DNA from: Tabrizicola sp. TH137
GTDB lineage: Bacteria > Pseudomonadota > Alphaproteobacteria > Rhodobacterales > Rhodobacteraceae
DNA: 64,000 bases
Assembly: GCF_002855575.1 (NCBI RefSeq)
Contig: NZ_PKRQ01000001.1
Coordinates: forward strand, 124,001-188,000
Direction of reading: 5' to 3'
Position numbers and translations under genes: made by a program. Numbering within the stretch: the stretch's first letter is position 1; the number at the start of each line of letters is the position of its first letter. Shown piece after piece: positions 52,835 through 61,245 of the stretch. The notes beneath the pieces were generated by a model that saw only the letters and a program-made list of their open reading frames with translations, had not been told where the DNA came from and made no database searches.

Positions 52835-53868
52835 TCCTTGTTCTGGCAATGGCGGGGGCGCTCTGGGGGATCGGGGCGCTGATGAAGGCGCCGGTGCGGC
52901 TGCGTCTGGGGATGATCGTCACGCTCTGGCTGGGGGTGGTGGGGCTGCATCTGCTGCTGCCGGACGGGCATCCGCTGCGGGCTGCGACGGGGGGGGAGGC
53001 GCGGGTCTGGCTGGCCTTCGGGGTGGTGGCGGGGATTGTGCTGGGATATCAATCCCTTGTGGCGCGGCTGCGGGCCAAGGCCGCGCCGGTGGAGGCGGCG
53101 GCACCTTCGGGGGCCTTTCGTCCGGCGGAGCTGGACCGCTATGCGCGGCACATCATCCTGCGCGAGATCGGTGGGCCGGGGCAGAGAAAGCTGAAGGATT
53201 CCAAGGTATTGGTGATCGGGGCCGGGGGGCTTGGATCGCCCGCGCTGATGTATCTGGCGGGGGCGGGGGTGGGCATCCTTGGCTTTGTCGATGATGACAT
53301 GGTGGATGGGTCGAACCTGCAACGGCAGATCATCCATGCCGATGCGCGGATCGGGATGCCCAAGGTGTTTTCGGCCGAGATCGCGCTGCGGGCGATCAAC
53401 CCTTTCATCGAATTGCGGCCCTACAAGCGGCGGCTGGAGGAAGAAACGGCGCGGGCGCTGTTTGCCGAGTATGACCTGATCCTGGACGGAACGGACAATT
53501 TCGACACGCGCTACATGGTCAACCGGGTGGCGGTCGAACTGGGTAAGCCCCTGATTTCAGGGGCAATTACGCAATGGGAGGGGCAGGTGTCGCTGTTCCA
53601 TCCGGCGCAAGGCGGGCCCTGCTATGAATGCGTCTTTCCCACCCGCCCTGCCCCCGGCATGGTGCCAAGCTGCGCCGAGGCGGGGGTCGCGGCCCCTCTG
53701 CCCGGCGTGATCGGGTCGATCATGGCGATGGAGGCGGTGAAGGAAATCACCGGGGCGGGCGAGACGCTGAAGGGCCGTCTGATGATCCATGATGCGTTGT
53801 TTGCAGAGACGCGGGTGATTTCGGTCAGGCGCCGGGCGGATTGCCCGGTCTGCGGCGCAAGCACCTGA
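52831..53868 (+). CDS. moeB: MoeB/ThiF-family adenylyltransferase with an N-terminal membrane anchor
   Basis: 345 residues. Residues about 1-75 hold three hydrophobic segments (1-19, 26-44, 57-73) not found in E. coli MoeB. The E1-like domain follows: [34 protein letters not shown] (nucleotide loop), [15 protein letters not shown], and the catalytic cysteine C281 in [11 protein letters not shown]. Zinc cysteines C264/C267 and C338/C341 are complete. No rhodanese domain is present. It should adenylate MoaD- or ThiS-type small carriers for molybdopterin or sulfur transfer, here held at the membrane. It is coupled to dut. Confidence 0.87.
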   Translation: MILVLAMAGALWGIGALMKAPVRLRLGMIVTLWLGVVGLHLLLPDGHPLRAATGGEARVWLAFGVVAGIVLGYQSLVARLRAKAAPVEAAAPSGAFRPAELDRYARHIILREIGGPGQRKLKDSKVLVIGAGGLGSPALMYLAGAGVGILGFVDDDMVDGSNLQRQIIHADARIGMPKVFSAEIALRAINPFIELRPYKRRLEEETARALFAEYDLILDGTDNFDTRYMVNRVAVELGKPLISGAITQWEGQVSLFHPAQGGPCYECVFPTRPAPGMVPSCAEAGVAAPLPGVIGSIMAMEAVKEITGAGETLKGRLMIHDALFAETRVISVRRRADCPVCGAST

Positions 53869-53897
53869 GAACGCAGCATTTACCGGGGTGGGCCTGC

Positions 53898-53954
53898 GAA
53901 AACGGCTGTGCCGTTTCCTGTGCCGCCTTTTGTGCAGCAAACTGTGGCCACGCG
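53898..53954 (+). repeat. TGTGCCGC 12-bp-periodic 3' element, copy D
   Basis: GAAAACGGC, then TGTGCCGT at 53907, TGTGCCGC at 53919 and TGTGCAGC at 53931, then AAACTGTGGCCACGCG. Almost the same as copy C across about 55 bp. It begins 30 bases after the moeB stop. Confidence 0.8.
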
Positions 53955-54077
53955 CGCGGCAGGAAGGAAGATTTAACCCTCTTTCCGGGCGGATTCGGCA
54001 TCCCCTTCTCTGGACAGGGGCGGGGTCGCACCCCATAGTCTGCCGCCAGACTGGATGCATAAACGGGGAGAACACCG

Positions 54078-54884
54078 ATGACGCTGACTGCATGGGCCGC
54101 CGGAGTGACGAGCGGCCTGACGCTGGCCCTGGGCCTGACCGCCACCACCGCCTTTGCGCAGGACGTGCCCGATCTGGGCGGCCGCGAGGTCGTGGTCGTG
54201 ACCGAGAACGCCTATCCGCCGCTGCAATTCCTGGACAAGGACGGCAAGGCGATCGGCTGGGAATATGACGCGATGGCCGAGATTGCCAAGCGGCTGAACA
54301 TTACCGTCAAATATGAGAACATCTCCTGGGATGCGATGATCCCGGCGGTGTCGGAAGGCCAGTTCGATCTGGGCATGACCGGCATCACGATCCGCGATGA
54401 CCGCAAGGACAAGGTGGATTTCTCGGACGCCTATATGCGGTCGGAAATGCTGATGATGGTGCGGGGGGATGAGGAGCGGTTCACGGATGCCGCGTCCTTT
54501 GCCGCCAATGCCGATCTTCTGATGGCGGCGCAGCCGGGGACCACGCCCTTCTATGTGGGCGTCTATGAGGTGCTGGACGGCAATGAGGAAAACCCGCGCA
54601 TCGTGAAGTTCGAAACCTTCGGCGCGGGGCTTGAGGCGCTGCGCGCGGGCGATGTCGATCTCGTCCTGTCCGACAGCACGGCGGCCAATGGCTATGTCGC
54701 GTCGTCGGAAGGCGGGCTGAAGATCATCGGCGAGCCGCTGGGGGCCGAGGATTTCGGTTTCATCTTCCCGAAAGGATCTGACCTTGTCGCGCCGATCAAT
54801 GCGGCCATTGCCAGCATGAAAGCGGATGGCACGCTGGACGCGCTGAACACCAAGTGGTTCCTTGAATACAAGATGGGCGAATGA
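54078..54884 (+). CDS. Amino-acid ABC transporter substrate-binding protein
   Basis: A 268-residue periplasmic SBP of family 3. The signal peptide (1-30) ends ATTAFAQ. Landmarks are [64 protein letters not shown] (ligand lobe), [11 protein letters not shown] and YGKGS-like [17 protein letters not shown]. The D/R ligand pair is in place, so a polar amino acid or related cation is expected. A perfect hairpin terminator after it and before the permease would give more SBP than permease. Confidence 0.9.
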   Translation: MTLTAWAAGVTSGLTLALGLTATTAFAQDVPDLGGREVVVVTENAYPPLQFLDKDGKAIGWEYDAMAEIAKRLNITVKYENISWDAMIPAVSEGQFDLGMTGITIRDDRKDKVDFSDAYMRSEMLMMVRGDEERFTDAASFAANADLLMAAQPGTTPFYVGVYEVLDGNEENPRIVKFETFGAGLEALRAGDVDLVLSDSTAANGYVASSEGGLKIIGEPLGAEDFGFIFPKGSDLVAPINAAIASMKADGTLDALNTKWFLEYKMGE

Positions 54885-54904
54885 TCCTTCGCACCAGTGA
54901 CATG

Positions 54905-54933
54905 AAGGCCCCGGAGGCGATGCCGGGGCCTTT
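54905..54933 (+). terminator. Intrinsic-terminator-like hairpin between SBP and permease
   Basis: A 10-bp stem AAGGCCCCGG (54905-54914) / CCGGGGCCTT (54923-54932) followed by T-rich TTGCTTT, 21 bases after the SBP stop. Its place inside the operon suggests partial termination that lowers permease expression relative to the SBP. Confidence 0.75.
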
Positions 54934-54951
54934 GCTTTGGGGGCCTTTCGC

Positions 54952-55749
54952 ATGACGCCGAACCCGCTGCCGGAGAAGGATTTTCCCTGGTGGCTCGTCC
55001 TCGTCTGCGGGGTCGGGCTGTGGCTGTTCTATGAGGTGCTGGCGAACCCGGAATATTCCGCCGTGCTGTCCACCCTGACCAAGGGCATCTGGATCACGGT
55101 GATGGTGTCGGTGGTGGCCTATCTGGGGGCCTGCCTTCTGGGCCTTGGCCTTGCGGTGGGCTGCCTGTCGCGGTTCCTGATCCTGCGGCAGGTCTGCCGG
55201 TTGTATATCGAGGTGATGCGGGGCGTCCCGATCATCGTGCTGCTGCTCTATGTGGCCTTCGTTCTGGCGCCGCTGGGCGTGGCGGGGATCAATGCGGTGC
55301 TGGAGCCCCTGGGGTGGGAGCCGGTGCGGACGCGGGATTTCCCCCTGCTGTGGCGGGCGGTGCTGGCGCTGATCCTGGCCTATGCGGCCTTTCTGGCCGA
55401 GATTTTCCGGGCCGGACTTCAGGCGGTGGACAAGGGGCAGGTGGAGGCGGCGCAGGCTTTGGGCCTGAACGGATGGCAGCGGTTCCGGCATATCACCTTT
55501 CCCCAGGCGTTCCGGATGATCCTGCCACCCCTGGGCAATGATTTCGTGGCGATGGTGAAGGATTCCTCGCTGGTGTCGGTCCTGGGCGTGGGGGACATCA
55601 CGCAACTGGCCAAGGTCACGGCGGCAGGGAATTTCAAGTATTTCGAAACCTACAACGTGGCCGCGCTGATCTATCTGACCATGACCATCGGGCTGAGCCT
55701 GCTGATGCGGCGGCTGGAGGTGCGGCTGAAGGCGCGCGAGACGCGCTAG
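54952..55749 (+). CDS. Amino-acid ABC transporter permease
   Basis: A 265-residue permease of the HisMQ/GlnP family with about five membrane helices (first at 17-34). The permease loop ALGLNGWQRFRHITFPQAFRMILPPLGN is complete (the EAA-like motif), and MVKDSSLVSVLGV is the family block. It is the only permease of this locus, and no ATPase gene follows, so a homodimer with an ATPase encoded elsewhere is expected. The ATG at 54952 is chosen over the GTG at 54937 because the latter lies in the terminator tail. The stop codon shares CTAG with the convergent MerR gene. Confidence 0.88.
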   Translation: MTPNPLPEKDFPWWLVLVCGVGLWLFYEVLANPEYSAVLSTLTKGIWITVMVSVVAYLGACLLGLGLAVGCLSRFLILRQVCRLYIEVMRGVPIIVLLLYVAFVLAPLGVAGINAVLEPLGWEPVRTRDFPLLWRAVLALILAYAAFLAEIFRAGLQAVDKGQVEAAQALGLNGWQRFRHITFPQAFRMILPPLGNDFVAMVKDSSLVSVLGVGDITQLAKVTAAGNFKYFETYNVAALIYLTMTIGLSLLMRRLEVRLKARETR

Positions 55750-56129
55750 GCTTCGGGCAGGCGCGAAAGTTCCTCTTCCGCCGTGGCGCGCAGGCTCTTG
55801 AGGTCTTCGCGCGCGGCGGTGAGGTCGGTGATCTGGCGATCCAGCGCGTCAAGCTGCCGGTCGGCGAGCTTGAGCCATGCCTCAAGCTGCGGGCGGGTGC
55901 CCTTCTGGCGGTAGATCAGCAGCCATTGGCGGATTTCTTCGAGGGAGAAGCCGAAGCGGCGGCCGCGCAGGATGAGCGTCATGCGCGCCACCTCGCGCGG
56001 GCCGTAGAAGCGGGCGCGGCCTTCCTTTTCGGGCTGGAGAAGCTCGATATATTCGTAATAGCGCAGGGTGCGCGGCGTCACGTCGAACCTGGCGCACATC
56101 TCCTTGAAGCTGAGGCGGGTGTCGGACAT
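55746..56129 (-). CDS. MerR-family transcriptional regulator
   Basis: 127 residues. The N-terminal winged HTH reads MCARFDVTPRTLRYYEYIELLQPEKEGRARFYGPREVARM, followed by the MerR helices and a C-terminal coiled coil (QLDALDRQITDLTAAREDLKSLRATAEEE) for dimerisation. No metal-binding cysteines, so it is likely a small-molecule sensor of the LiuR/PsrA-like type. GGAG lies 8 bases upstream of the ATG. A 15-bp palindrome sits in the divergent gap before the PaaI thioesterase genes, which are the likely targets. The downstream partner is the permease gene, convergent. Confidence 0.88.
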   Translation of the reverse strand: MSDTRLSFKEMCARFDVTPRTLRYYEYIELLQPEKEGRARFYGPREVARMTLILRGRRFGFSLEEIRQWLLIYRQKGTRPQLEAWLKLADRQLDALDRQITDLTAAREDLKSLRATAEEELSRLPEA

Positions 56130-56181
56130 GGGGCATCTCCTTGGCCGGAGCATAGGCCGATGGGGCCTTTGGCGCAACGAA

Positions 56182-56196
56182 TTGCCGTAACGGCAA
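56182..56196. promoter_or_regulatory. Palindromic operator for the MerR regulator
   Basis: TTGCCGT-A-ACGGCAA, a perfect 7+1+7 inverted repeat, 53 bp upstream of the MerR start and 75 bp before the thioesterase start. MerR proteins bind such sites in or near promoter spacers of divergent genes. The regulator assignment is inference. Confidence 0.55.
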
Positions 56197-56270
56197 CCAG
56201 GGTTCGGGGCCGGGGCGGGGTTGCGCTTGGCCGGCGGGCCGGGATTATTGGCGGCGGAAGGGGTTTGGCA

Positions 56271-56717
56271 ATGTCTGACGTTACGGCACAGGATGTGATG
56301 GCGCTGGCCCGGCGGTTCATCGAGGCGATCCCCCATTCGCGCGCGCTGGGGATGCGGCTGGAGTCGCTGGGCGAGGGGCGTGTGGTGATGACCATGCCCT
56401 ATGACACGCGCTTTGTGGGCGATCCGGCGACGGGGGTGCTGCATGGCGGCGCGGTGTCGGCGCTGATGGATACGGCCAGCGGGGCGGCGGTGATGTGCCA
56501 CCCGTCGGCCCCGGTTTCGACGGCGACGCTGGACCTGCGGATCGACTATTTCCGCGCGGCGACGCCGGGACAGGCGATCACGGCGCGGGCGGAATGTTAC
56601 CATGTGACGCGGTCGGTGGCCTTTGTGCGGGTGACAGCGACGGATGAGGATGACAGCCGCCCCGTGGCGGCGGCGACGGGGGTCTTCACGCTGGACCGGC
56701 CGAGGGGTGTGAAATGA
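56271..56717 (+). CDS. PaaI-family (hotdog) thioesterase 1
   Basis: 148 residues with the hotdog-fold pattern RFVGDPATGVLHGGAVSALMDTASGAAV; HGG and the following D/E helix are the PaaI active-site region. Then STATLDLRIDYFRAATPG and the C-terminal strands VAFVRVTATDEDDSRPVAAATGVF. Such enzymes hydrolyse aryl- or acyl-CoA esters and often clear blocked CoA. AAGGGG lies upstream of the ATG. It overlaps the second thioesterase (ATGA), so the two probably work together, possibly as a heteromer. Confidence 0.9.
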   Translation: MSDVTAQDVMALARRFIEAIPHSRALGMRLESLGEGRVVMTMPYDTRFVGDPATGVLHGGAVSALMDTASGAAVMCHPSAPVSTATLDLRIDYFRAATPGQAITARAECYHVTRSVAFVRVTATDEDDSRPVAAATGVFTLDRPRGVK

Positions 56718-57232
56718 CGCGCGAGCGGCCGGAACCGGTGCAGGTGATCAAGCAGCGGCGCGACGGGGCGCTGAAGACGCTGCTGTCCGGGGTGCCCTAT
56801 ATCCAGTATCTGGGCATCCAGTTCGACCGGCGCGGCGATGAGCTGACGGCGATCCTGCCCTTTGACGACAAGCTGATCGGGAACCCGGCGCTGCCTGCGC
56901 TGCATGGCGGGGTGACGGCGGCCTTTCTGGAGGTGGCGGCGATCATCGAGCTGAGCTGGTCGATCCTGTGGGAGGAGATGGAGGCGGGCAAGCTGGACCC
57001 TGCGGCGATCGCGGACCGGCCGCTGCGCTTGCCCAAGACCATCGACTTCACGGTGGATTACCTGCGGACGGGCCTGCCGCGCGATGCCTATGCACGGGCG
57101 CGGGTGAACCGGTCGGGGCGGCGCTATGCGAGCGTGCATGTGGAGGCCTGGCAGGACAACCGCGCCCGGCTTTTCGCGCAGGGCACGGGGCATTTCCTGA
57201 TGCCCGCCGGGCCTGACGACCCGGCGGAATAG
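56714..57232 (+). CDS. PaaI-family (hotdog) thioesterase 2
   Basis: 172 residues, a diverged partner of the upstream gene. LPALHGGVTAAFLEVAAIIELSW is the hotdog helix (with HGG), followed by PKTIDFTVDYLRTGLPRDAYARARVNRSGRRYASVHVEAWQDN. An insertion around residues 95-112 (MEAGKLDPAAIADRPLRL) is extra relative to typical PaaI proteins. Translationally coupled to thioesterase 1; stop 4 bases before the convergent chemoreceptor gene. The substrate is not known. Confidence 0.88.
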   Translation: MTRERPEPVQVIKQRRDGALKTLLSGVPYIQYLGIQFDRRGDELTAILPFDDKLIGNPALPALHGGVTAAFLEVAAIIELSWSILWEEMEAGKLDPAAIADRPLRLPKTIDFTVDYLRTGLPRDAYARARVNRSGRRYASVHVEAWQDNRARLFAQGTGHFLMPAGPDDPAE

Positions 57233-57236
57233 GCGG

Positions 57237-58397
57237 TCAGCCGGCGAGGGCGAAGGCGGAGGGGGCGTAGCGGACGGGGGCGGATTTGGCCTTCGGCTTG
57301 CGCGCCTGCATCCCCTCGGCGCCACTGCCGATCTCTCCGGCGAGGCCGGAGAGGCGCAGGACGGTGGTGTTGATCTCTTCCACGGCTGTCGCCTGTTCCA
57401 CCGAGGTATCGGCGATGGAGGCGACGAGGGTGCCGGTCTGCTGGATTTCCGGCACCAGACGGGTGAGGGTCGCGGCGGCGGAGCGGGCGGCGGTCAGGCT
57501 GCCCGAGGTGGCGGTGTCGATCTCGGCCGCGGCTTCGGCGGAGCGTTCGGCGAGGCGGCGGACCTCGGTCGCGACCACGGCGAAGCCTGCGCCCTGGGCG
57601 CCTGCGCGGGCCGCCTCGACCGCCGCATTCAGGGCGAGGAGATCGGTCTGGCGGGCGATTTCGGTCACCACCTTGATGCGGGTGGCGATCTCTTCCATGG
57701 CGAGCATGGTGGAGCGCACCGCCTCGCCCCCGGCGACGGCGTTTTCCGACACGCGCAGCGCGGCCTCCTTGGTGGCCTGGGCGGCGGTAGCGTTTTCCTT
57801 GATGGAGGCGGAAAGCTCTTCGATCGTTGAGGATACCTCGGTCACCGAGGCGGCCAGCGTATCGGCGATGTCGCGTTCCTGTTCGGCCTTGGCGCGGCGT
57901 TCGACATCCAGCGCCTCGAAATAGGTGGAGATGCCGTAATCCATGTCGAGCATGGCAAGGCGGAAGTAGATCGACAGGAGGCGGGTTGCTTCGCCCGTCT
58001 TCGCCCGGCCGAAGAGGCCGGAGGAGAGGAGGCTGGGGAAGAAATCCTCGATGATGCCGCGGAAGATGAGCGAATAGCTGTCCATGTACCAGCGCGGTTC
58101 CAGCCCGATGCGGGCATGGATGCGGCCGATGCGGGTGACGAGGGCGACGTAATCCTCGTCGATCTTGCCGGAGGTGAGGCGGCCCCAATGCGTCATCTGC
58201 AACTGCTTGGCACGGTTGGCATGGGCCTCGTCCTGGAAGAAGCGCGAGGTTTTGGGGGTTTTCAGGATGGTGTCATAGGCACGGTCCAGGATCGGGCCGA
58301 GCGCCGCCATCAGCGCCGCGGAATGCCGCCCTGCGAGGGCGAGGTCCTCTTCCGTAAGCCCCAGATAGGCCAGCCGTTCCTGTAGATCCGATTGCAT
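57237..58397 (-). CDS. Globin-coupled methyl-accepting chemotaxis protein (HemAT-like)
   Basis: 386 residues, soluble. Residues 1-170 are a protoglobin sensor domain: YEFH-like region, and proximal histidine H94 in [19 protein letters not shown]. Residues about 175-370 are an MCP signalling coiled coil with the hairpin tip [41 protein letters not shown]. No membrane helix, no HAMP, no C-terminal CheR pentapeptide. It should sense O2 or another diatomic gas through heme and signal to CheA. Its stop is 4 bases after the thioesterase stop. Confidence 0.9.
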   Translation of the reverse strand: MQSDLQERLAYLGLTEEDLALAGRHSAALMAALGPILDRAYDTILKTPKTSRFFQDEAHANRAKQLQMTHWGRLTSGKIDEDYVALVTRIGRIHARIGLEPRWYMDSYSLIFRGIIEDFFPSLLSSGLFGRAKTGEATRLLSIYFRLAMLDMDYGISTYFEALDVERRAKAEQERDIADTLAASVTEVSSTIEELSASIKENATAAQATKEAALRVSENAVAGGEAVRSTMLAMEEIATRIKVVTEIARQTDLLALNAAVEAARAGAQGAGFAVVATEVRRLAERSAEAAAEIDTATSGSLTAARSAAATLTRLVPEIQQTGTLVASIADTSVEQATAVEEINTTVLRLSGLAGEIGSGAEGMQARKPKAKSAPVRYAPSAFALAG

Positions 58398-58595
58398 CTT
58401 CTTCGTCCCTTGAGCCGACAGGTAACCCCCTGCCAGATGAGGCTACGGGCGCGCACGGGGCGGGCTTAGGGAAAGGCAAGGATGAAACATAAAATGTGAA
58501 TATGATGATTCTTCGGCATGGGTTTCACGGTCTCGCGGCGGGGCGGCGCGGTGGTCAGGGGCCTGTCCTGCCGCGCGAGGGCCGGGCGCGGGCGG

Positions 58596-59021
58596 TCAGC
58601 GGATGGCCATCTGGAAATAGGCCATGGTCTCTTCGGGTTCGGACATGAATTTGCTGTAGAGCGCGCGGGCGGCCGCATTGTCGGGTTCGGTTGCGACCCA
58701 GGCCTCGACGCAGCCGGCGCCCTTGCCCCAGAGCAGCGCTTCCTCCAGCAGGCGGGTGGCGATCCCCTGCCGCAGATGGGTGGGCGCGACGCCGAGATTG
58801 TCGATATAGAGCTGGGTCGGCCCGTCAGGCTGATGGTGCAGGATGGCGCGGATCTGGCCGATGACAAGGCCCTCGGCGCGGGCGACGACCAGAAGATGGG
58901 TGTCGCAGGCGACGAAGGCGGCAAGCTTTTCGGGGTCGATCTCGTCATCGAAGATCTCGGGGTCCACCGGGCCGAGGCTGCGGGCCGTGTCGGGGCCGAG
59001 GCGGAAGATTTCAAGGCGCAT
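58596..59021 (-). CDS. GNAT-family N-acetyltransferase (AAC(3)-I-like)
   Basis: 141 residues. The acetyl-CoA motif is VAPTHLRQGIATRLLEEAL, with the preceding YIDNLGV strand and the downstream CVEAWVATEPDNAAARALYSKF; these are GNAT motifs A and B. The N-terminal F..E.DPEKL.AF and D.HLLVVA resemble the AAC(3)-I branch, but resistance cannot be claimed from that. The ATG at 59021 has AAGGAG 7 bases upstream. The 198 bp gap before the chemoreceptor start holds no recognisable gene. Confidence 0.85.
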   Translation of the reverse strand: MRLEIFRLGPDTARSLGPVDPEIFDDEIDPEKLAAFVACDTHLLVVARAEGLVIGQIRAILHHQPDGPTQLYIDNLGVAPTHLRQGIATRLLEEALLWGKGAGCVEAWVATEPDNAAARALYSKFMSEPEETMAYFQMAIR

Positions 59022-59173
59022 GGCGGCTCTCCTTCGATGCGGGGCGCAGTGGCGGATGGCCGGGCAGTCTAGACAGCGGGACGCCCTGAGAAAAGGGCGG
59101 GGCGCTCCCTCGGGCCTGGCCTGCACCATGCCCCCTTCCCCCTGCCCTGCCCTTCGGTCACTCTGCCCCCATC

Positions 59174-60478
59174 ATGACCGACCTGACCCATGGCCGCCTT
59201 CTGAAGATCGCGGCGCCCATCGTGATCTCGAATGCGACCGTGCCGCTGCTGGGGGCGGTGGATACGGGCGTGGTGGGGCAGATGGGGGCGGCGGCGCCGA
59301 TCGGGGCGGTGGGGATCGGGGCGGTGATCCTGACGATGCTCTACTGGGTGTTCGGCTTCCTGCGGATGGGGACGACGGGCCTTGCCGCGCAGGCGCATGG
59401 CGCGGGGGACAGGGCCGAGCGCGGGGCGATCCTGCTGCGCGCCCTGCTGATCGGGGTGGGCGCGGGGGTGGTGTTCATCCTGTTGCAGGGCTGGCTGTTC
59501 CGGGCGGCCTTTGCCATCGCCCCCGCCGGGGCGGAGGTGGAGGCGCTGGCGCGCGACTATCTGGCCATCCGCATCTGGGGCGCGCCTGCGACCATTGCCG
59601 CCTATGCGGTGACCGGCTGGCTGATCGCGGTAGAGCGGACGCGGGCGGTGCTGGTGCTGCAACTCTGGATCAACGGGGTGAATGTGGCGCTGGACCTGTG
59701 GTTCGTGCTGGGCCTGGGCTGGGGCGTGCAGGGCGTGGCCATCGCCACGCTGATCGCGGAGTGGAGCGGGCTGGTGCTGGGCCTCTGGCTGTGCCGGGAC
59801 GGGCTGCTGCCGGTGTGGCGGGCGGCGGTGGCGCGGGTGCCGGATGGGGCGGCGCTGCGGGTGATGTTCGCGGTGAACCGGGATATCATGCTGCGGTCGG
59901 TGCTGTTGCAGGCGAGTTTCACGAGTTTCGTCTTTCTGGGCGCGCGGCAGGGGGATGTGGTGCTGGCCGCCAATCAGGTGCTGATGCAGTTCCTGTCGAT
60001 CACGGCCTATGCGCTGGACGGGTTCGCCTTCGCGGCCGAGACGCTGGTCGGGCAGGCGGTGGGCGCGCGGGCGCGGGAGGCCGTGCGGCAGGCGGCACGG
60101 ATGGCGATGCTCTGGGGCGTTCTGGGGGCCGGGGCGCTGGCGGCGGGGTTCGGGCTGGCGGGGCCCTGGATCATCGACCTGATGACGACGGCGCCCGAGG
60201 TGCGGGCGGCGGCGCGGGATTTCCTGCCCTGGCTGGTGGTGGCGCCGCTGATCGGGGTGTTTTCCTGGATCTATGACGGCATCTTCATCGGGGCCACGCT
60301 GACGGCCGAGATGCGGCGAACGATGGCGATATCGGTTGCCTGCTATGGGGTGGCGGTGCTGCTGCTGCCGCCCGTCTTTGGCAATCACGGCCTCTGGGCC
60401 GCGCTGATGGTGCTGAACATCGCGCGGGGGGTGACGATGGCGCGGGTCGCCGGGCGGGCCGAGGCGAAGGCGGCTTGA
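59174..60478 (+). CDS. MATE-family efflux transporter (DinF-like)
   Basis: A 434-residue inner-membrane protein with about 12 helices in two halves. PLLGAVDTGVVGQMG near residue 25 and LDGFAFAAETLVGQAVGA in the second half are the MATE signature repeats of the DinF branch. It exports cationic or organic compounds by Na+ or H+ antiport; the substrate is unknown. The gene follows the GNAT gene in divergent orientation and precedes a CPBP protease gene 70 bp downstream. Confidence 0.92.
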   Translation: MTDLTHGRLLKIAAPIVISNATVPLLGAVDTGVVGQMGAAAPIGAVGIGAVILTMLYWVFGFLRMGTTGLAAQAHGAGDRAERGAILLRALLIGVGAGVVFILLQGWLFRAAFAIAPAGAEVEALARDYLAIRIWGAPATIAAYAVTGWLIAVERTRAVLVLQLWINGVNVALDLWFVLGLGWGVQGVAIATLIAEWSGLVLGLWLCRDGLLPVWRAAVARVPDGAALRVMFAVNRDIMLRSVLLQASFTSFVFLGARQGDVVLAANQVLMQFLSITAYALDGFAFAAETLVGQAVGARAREAVRQAARMAMLWGVLGAGALAAGFGLAGPWIIDLMTTAPEVRAAARDFLPWLVVAPLIGVFSWIYDGIFIGATLTAEMRRTMAISVACYGVAVLLLPPVFGNHGLWAALMVLNIARGVTMARVAGRAEAKAA

Positions 60479-60548
60479 CAGGCAGGGCGGAGGCGGGCAA
60501 TTGCAACGCCCCTTCCCCCTGACCGATCCGCCACGACGGAGCCTTGCG

Positions 60549-61241
60549 ATGACCGACCGTTCCTTTCCGATCCGCACCTGTGCCGCCATCCTTGTCGGCC
60601 TGCCCGGCGTGGTGGCCCTGCCCTTTCTTGCCGATCTGCCACCGGGCCTTCCGCCGCTGGCGGTGATGGCCAATCCGGCGATCCTGCTGATCCTGATGGC
60701 GCTGGCGGGGGCCTGGGCCGCGCCGAAGCTGGGCCTGCGATCGGTGCTGGTGCTGGGGTCGCGGATCGGGTGGCGGGAGCTGGCCTACTGGGCGGGCGCC
60801 GGTGTGGCGGCGGGGCTGGCTGTGGCGAAGCTTGACCATGCGCTGGCCCCGCTCTGGGCGGTGGAGGGGGTGGCCAGCCTGCGCGAGGGGCGCACGGCGG
60901 CGATGGTGGCGCTGGGTGTGCTTTATGGCGGGATGGTGGAAGAGGTGATCTTCCGCTGGGGTTTGCTGGCGCTGGTGGCGCTGGGGCTGATGCGGGTGCT
61001 GCCGCGCCGGGCGGCGCTATGGGGCGCGGCGGGACTCGCGGCGCTGGCCTTTGCCCTGGCGCATCTGCCCGCCGTGGCGATGGGGGTGGAGGCGGTCACC
61101 CTGCCCCTGATCCTGCGGACGCTGCTGTGGAATGCGGCGCTTGGCCTGATCTATGGCGCGGCGCTGCTGCGGCAGGGGCTGGAGGCGGCGATGCTGGCCC
61201 ATGCGGCCACGCATCTGGGCTTTGCGCTGGCGGCGCTGTAG
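60549..61241 (+). CDS. CPBP-family intramembrane glutamic endopeptidase
   Basis: 230 residues with about eight hydrophobic helices. The catalytic motif EEVIFRWGLL (EExxxR) is in the middle, with the downstream FALAHLP (FxxxH) and the third motif near the C-terminus (MLAHAATHLGFAL). Bacterial members include proteases related to Rce1 and bacteriocin immunity proteins. The ATG at 60549 has GGAG 8 bases upstream, better than 60501. It is convergent with the MipA-like gene (4 bp gap). Confidence 0.9.
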   Translation: MTDRSFPIRTCAAILVGLPGVVALPFLADLPPGLPPLAVMANPAILLILMALAGAWAAPKLGLRSVLVLGSRIGWRELAYWAGAGVAAGLAVAKLDHALAPLWAVEGVASLREGRTAAMVALGVLYGGMVEEVIFRWGLLALVALGLMRVLPRRAALWGAAGLAALAFALAHLPAVAMGVEAVTLPLILRTLLWNAALGLIYGAALLRQGLEAAMLAHAATHLGFALAAL

Positions 61242-61245
61242 CGGA

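Noticed and set aside
58596-59021. Aminoglycoside-resistance gene
   Set aside because: Similarity to AAC(3)-I is at the level of general GNAT motifs, so no resistance claim is made.
59069-60673. A 534-codon minus-strand frame over the MATE gene
   Set aside because: The MATE gene is complete on the plus strand; the antisense frame is His/Arg/Pro-rich without any motif.
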